Source: Pyrinomonadaceae bacterium (GTDB lineage Bacteria > Acidobacteriota > Blastocatellia > Pyrinomonadales > Pyrinomonadaceae). From it: a stretch of 6,985 nt of DNA. Both the position numbers and the translations under genes were made by a program. The notes below the pieces were generated by a model. That model was not told the origin of the DNA. It saw only the letters and a program-made list of their open reading frames with translations, and searched no databases. Positions within the stretch are counted from its first letter, which is position 1. Every line of letters starts with the position of its first letter. Positions 5,026 through 6,985 of this stretch are shown in pieces. The stretch lies in contig JACMMN010000066.1 in the NCBI GenBank assembly GCA_014379075.1, positions 1 through 6,985 on the forward strand, given 5' to 3'.

Positions 5026-6807
5026 CTATTTCACATTCCAGGTGGCAAGCGGGTAATCCGGCGGCGTCAACGGGCCCGCAGATTGCCCCCACTCATTCTG
5101 GAGTGGCGAAGTAAACGTGTTCCGGAGGAAGAAGTTTGTCTGGTCGGCTGGCTGTCCGCTCCTCCAAACGACTATGTCGGTTTTGTTATCACCGTCATAA
5201 TCACCCAAAGTTATATAATCGGTGGCCGGATTACCATATCTATCAATCCATATCCGGTTTGTGGCGCTTCTTAAGATGTACCAATCGTAGTTCGAACCAT
5301 TTATTCTGAGTGCTCCAATGTCAGTTTTACCGTCCGCGTCAAAATCGCCGGTCACGAGTTTGTCCGTATTCAGACCATAGGAAAACCCAGAAAAACCGGC
5401 GGTCGTGGCTAATCGATAATGTATCAATTGTCCGGCTGCATTACGGGCAACATGAAAATCAAACTTCTTGTCCCCGTCAAAATCGCCCGGAACCGCGATG
5501 TCGCCTTGAATGCCAAACGGAACATACGATACGTTCCCGGACGGATTGCTGACAGAGCCGCGGTAAAAGAAGGTGCTCTGTCCTCCGCCGGTTCCGTCAC
5601 GATACACCGCGGGATCGGCCTTTTCGTCCCCGTCGTAGTCACCCACGACAGTTACGTCGTCGCCGATTTGTCCGAACGTTTCAATCCGAACGGTGCTATT
5701 GGAGCTATTGAGAATATAAAAGGCGGCGACAGTTGGCGCACCAGGTCGCCAAACCGCAATGTCGGTTTTCCCGTCGCCATCAAAATCCGCAGGCGTTGCT
5801 TTATCACCGCCTGTAAATCCGACCCCATTTCCCCAGGCGACTCCGGAGGTTGGGCCACCATTAGTTTGTATTAACCAGGTGGATTGAGTTACAGCTGAAG
5901 CAGAGCGTGCAACCGCGTAATCCGTTTTATTATCTCCGTTGAAGTCGAGCGCCCTTGAACGCGGTGCGATCGGAGCACCCGAAATTGTTCCGTCGAGTTT
6001 GAAGGGAAAGTCGTTGACGATATTTGGTGCTGCTACCGGATTGCCGTCGTCGAAGGACTCAGCATAAGCTACGCCGCCGTTTATACTCTGTAGCGAATTA
6101 TAAAACGGAGCGCCGCGTGTTCCAACGATAGTATTGGTCGGTGCGAAATTTCCAAGGGCACCCGCGTCGACCTGAAAGTCAACCCAATAATTTCCGGCCG
6201 TTAACACCAATGCAGGCGAAACAGTAATATTGACCTGCCAGATGCGACGAGTCGTACCGGGAGCTGAATTTAACGGTGGACCGCTGTTGAAAATGCGGAA
6301 TAGCCCTGAATCCGTCGAAGCACCCAGGCGATTTGTCGTCGCATCACCGAAGATGACGGTTCCGCCGGCATTCGGTATACCATTGAAAATCCGTACGTTC
6401 GCAGCTGTTACGGGACTTGTCAGGCCGGCAAATCCGCTTTGATAAACAAAAACGATAACCTGATTGATCGTCCATGTTTGTCCGACGGGAACATTAAAAT
6501 CATCGGCACAGCGGTTGTTTGTAGTAGCGCCGATCCGTTGACAACCCACGCCGGCCAGCGTGTTTGTCACGGTCGTGGCGCCGAAGTCCCATGAAGTTTC
6601 GCTCCACTGCGATCCCGCTGGTGAAGCTACACCACTGCGCGATGTTGCTCCCGTAGCGAGGGCTCCATTGTCATAAATAATCGCTGCCGGCGCAGCTTTC
6701 ACGCGTATCGCCATACCCGAAAACAACATCGCTCCAAGACCGACAGCTGCGATGATTTGAAAGGCGCTCCGCCGTGACGAAGCTCTAAATTCAGAAAATT
6801 TGGTCAT
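5026..6807 (-). CDS. Secreted FG-GAP/VCBS repeat protein
   Basis: A 593-residue exported protein. Residues 1-38 are a Sec signal peptide: basic RRS at 12-14, hydrophobic core about 16-33, cleavage after VKA at 36-38. Residues about 42-275 form a beta-rich domain with CADDFNVPVGQTWTINQV (100-117) and GNYWVDFQV (205-213). C89 and C100 could form a disulfide. Residues about 287-549 carry six FG-GAP-type units with the calcium-binding DxDGDxKxD pattern: 288 DFNGDNKTD, 341 DFDGDGKTD, 390 DYDGDEKAD, 442 DFDGDKKFD, 488 DFDADGKTD, 536 DYDGDNKTD, spaced 46-53 residues, each followed by V/L-x-R. This suggests a beta propeller. The C-terminus (EWGQ...LATWNVK) is the family's usual ending, with no sorting domain or membrane anchor. 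The likely role is extracellular or surface binding; ligand unknown. The start is fixed by a strong Shine-Dalgarno. It is monocistronic between its own promoter and terminator. Confidence 0.92.
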   Translation of the reverse strand: MTKFSEFRASSRRSAFQIIAAVGLGAMLFSGMAIRVKAAPAAIIYDNGALATGATSRSGVASPAGSQWSETSWDFGATTVTNTLAGVGCQRIGATTNNRCADDFNVPVGQTWTINQVIVFVYQSGFAGLTSPVTAANVRIFNGIPNAGGTVIFGDATTNRLGASTDSGLFRIFNSGPPLNSAPGTTRRIWQVNITVSPALVLTAGNYWVDFQVDAGALGNFAPTNTIVGTRGAPFYNSLQSINGGVAYAESFDDGNPVAAPNIVNDFPFKLDGTISGAPIAPRSRALDFNGDNKTDYAVARSASAVTQSTWLIQTNGGPTSGVAWGNGVGFTGGDKATPADFDGDGKTDIAVWRPGAPTVAAFYILNSSNSTVRIETFGQIGDDVTVVGDYDGDEKADPAVYRDGTGGGQSTFFYRGSVSNPSGNVSYVPFGIQGDIAVPGDFDGDKKFDFHVARNAAGQLIHYRLATTAGFSGFSYGLNTDKLVTGDFDADGKTDIGALRINGSNYDWYILRSATNRIWIDRYGNPATDYITLGDYDGDNKTDIVVWRSGQPADQTNFFLRNTFTSPLQNEWGQSAGPLTPPDYPLATWNVK

Positions 6808-6930
6808 AATCCCTCCTCAGAAAATTAGTGTAAGGTAAGCTCCCAATCACAGCCTAAGTTCGGTCAAAACAGACAGTAACTTATTCGACACTGGCTAATT
6901 CGCCGGTGGAGACAGCCGTAAATATGCGGT
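6808..6930 (-). other. Predicted 5' leader of the FG-GAP mRNA
   Basis: About 120 nt lie between the predicted start site and the start codon, ending in the AGGAGG ribosome site. The one feature I can point to is a 6-bp inverted repeat, TAAGTT/AACTTA, with an 18-nt loop. I recognise no known riboswitch consensus and no upstream reading frame of note. Confidence 0.35.
6812..6817 (-). promoter_or_regulatory. Strong Shine-Dalgarno of the FG-GAP gene
   Basis: On the minus strand AGGAGG, a full anti-Shine-Dalgarno match, lies 4 nt before the ATG at 6807. It fixes the start and predicts strong initiation, in contrast to etfA, DUF72 and the winged-helix gene, which show none. Confidence 0.85.
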
Positions 6931-6936
6931 GGCAGG

Positions 6937-6964
6937 ATTATAAGTCCATTTGCAGGAGAATCAA
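6937..6964 (-). promoter_or_regulatory. Sigma70-type promoter of the FG-GAP gene
   Basis: On the minus strand TTGATT (6964-6959, 4/6 match to TTGACA) is followed after 16 nt by a perfect TATAAT (6942-6937). Transcription would start near 6930, giving a leader of about 120 nt before the ATG at 6807. The box quality and strand fit the gene well. Confidence 0.65.
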
Positions 6965-6985
6965 ACAAAATTTTACTAGGCAGGT

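Noticed and set aside
5419..5874. 151-codon open frame on the plus strand, antisense to the FG-GAP gene
   Set aside because: It mirrors the repeat-encoding region, shows no ribosome site or domain, and conflicts with a well-supported gene.
6757..6807. Possible Tat (twin-arginine) signal in SSRRSAFQ of the FG-GAP protein
   Set aside because: The residues after RR do not fit the RRxFLK pattern. The hydrophobic core and AxA-like site fit an ordinary Sec signal peptide.

Overview
The window looks like chromosomal DNA of an Acidobacteriota bacterium, most likely Blastocatellia (Pyrinomonadaceae-like). The basis is gene style, not a search: a CadC/ToxR-like winged helix fused through one membrane helix to a TolB-type WD40 propeller, an exported FG-GAP repeat protein with the 'WRxG' and 'WGxxG' wording common in that group, and a small 'MKTKT-TITVET' CxxC protein. 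No rRNA, tRNA, CRISPR array, transposase or phage gene was seen.

Layout. Positions 1-273 (minus) hold a 66-codon CxxC protein whose stop codon overlaps, as ATGA, the start of a second gene that leaves the window after 25 codons and begins with a membrane or signal segment. Positions 274-426 are a divergent intergenic region. Next to the plus-strand gene it carries four tandem 11-bp units (consensus ATTCG-N4-AA). Positions 427-2673 (plus) encode the membrane-anchored winged-helix/propeller regulator. Positions 2674-2963 are a convergent non-coding gap. Positions 2964-3830 (minus) encode a DUF72 (YecE-like) protein, and 3946-4920 (minus) encode the electron transfer flavoprotein alpha subunit (EtfA). 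A hairpin terminator lies between them, together with an AT-rich 7-bp tandem repeat containing a 16-bp palindrome. Positions 5026-6807 (minus) encode a secreted six-repeat FG-GAP protein with its own canonical sigma70-type promoter, a leader of about 120 nt, a strong Shine-Dalgarno and a terminator.

How the genes fit together. The right three genes read as independent units separated by terminators. etfA has no etfB beside it, so its partner must be encoded elsewhere. The left end is the most suggestive part. OmpR/PhoB-type winged helices typically bind direct repeats spaced one DNA turn apart, and such repeats sit exactly between the regulator and the divergent small-protein pair. The inference is that the regulator controls itself, the divergent pair, or both. 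I found no clear evidence of a wholly new system. This divergent module is the best candidate, and it is cut by the window edge.
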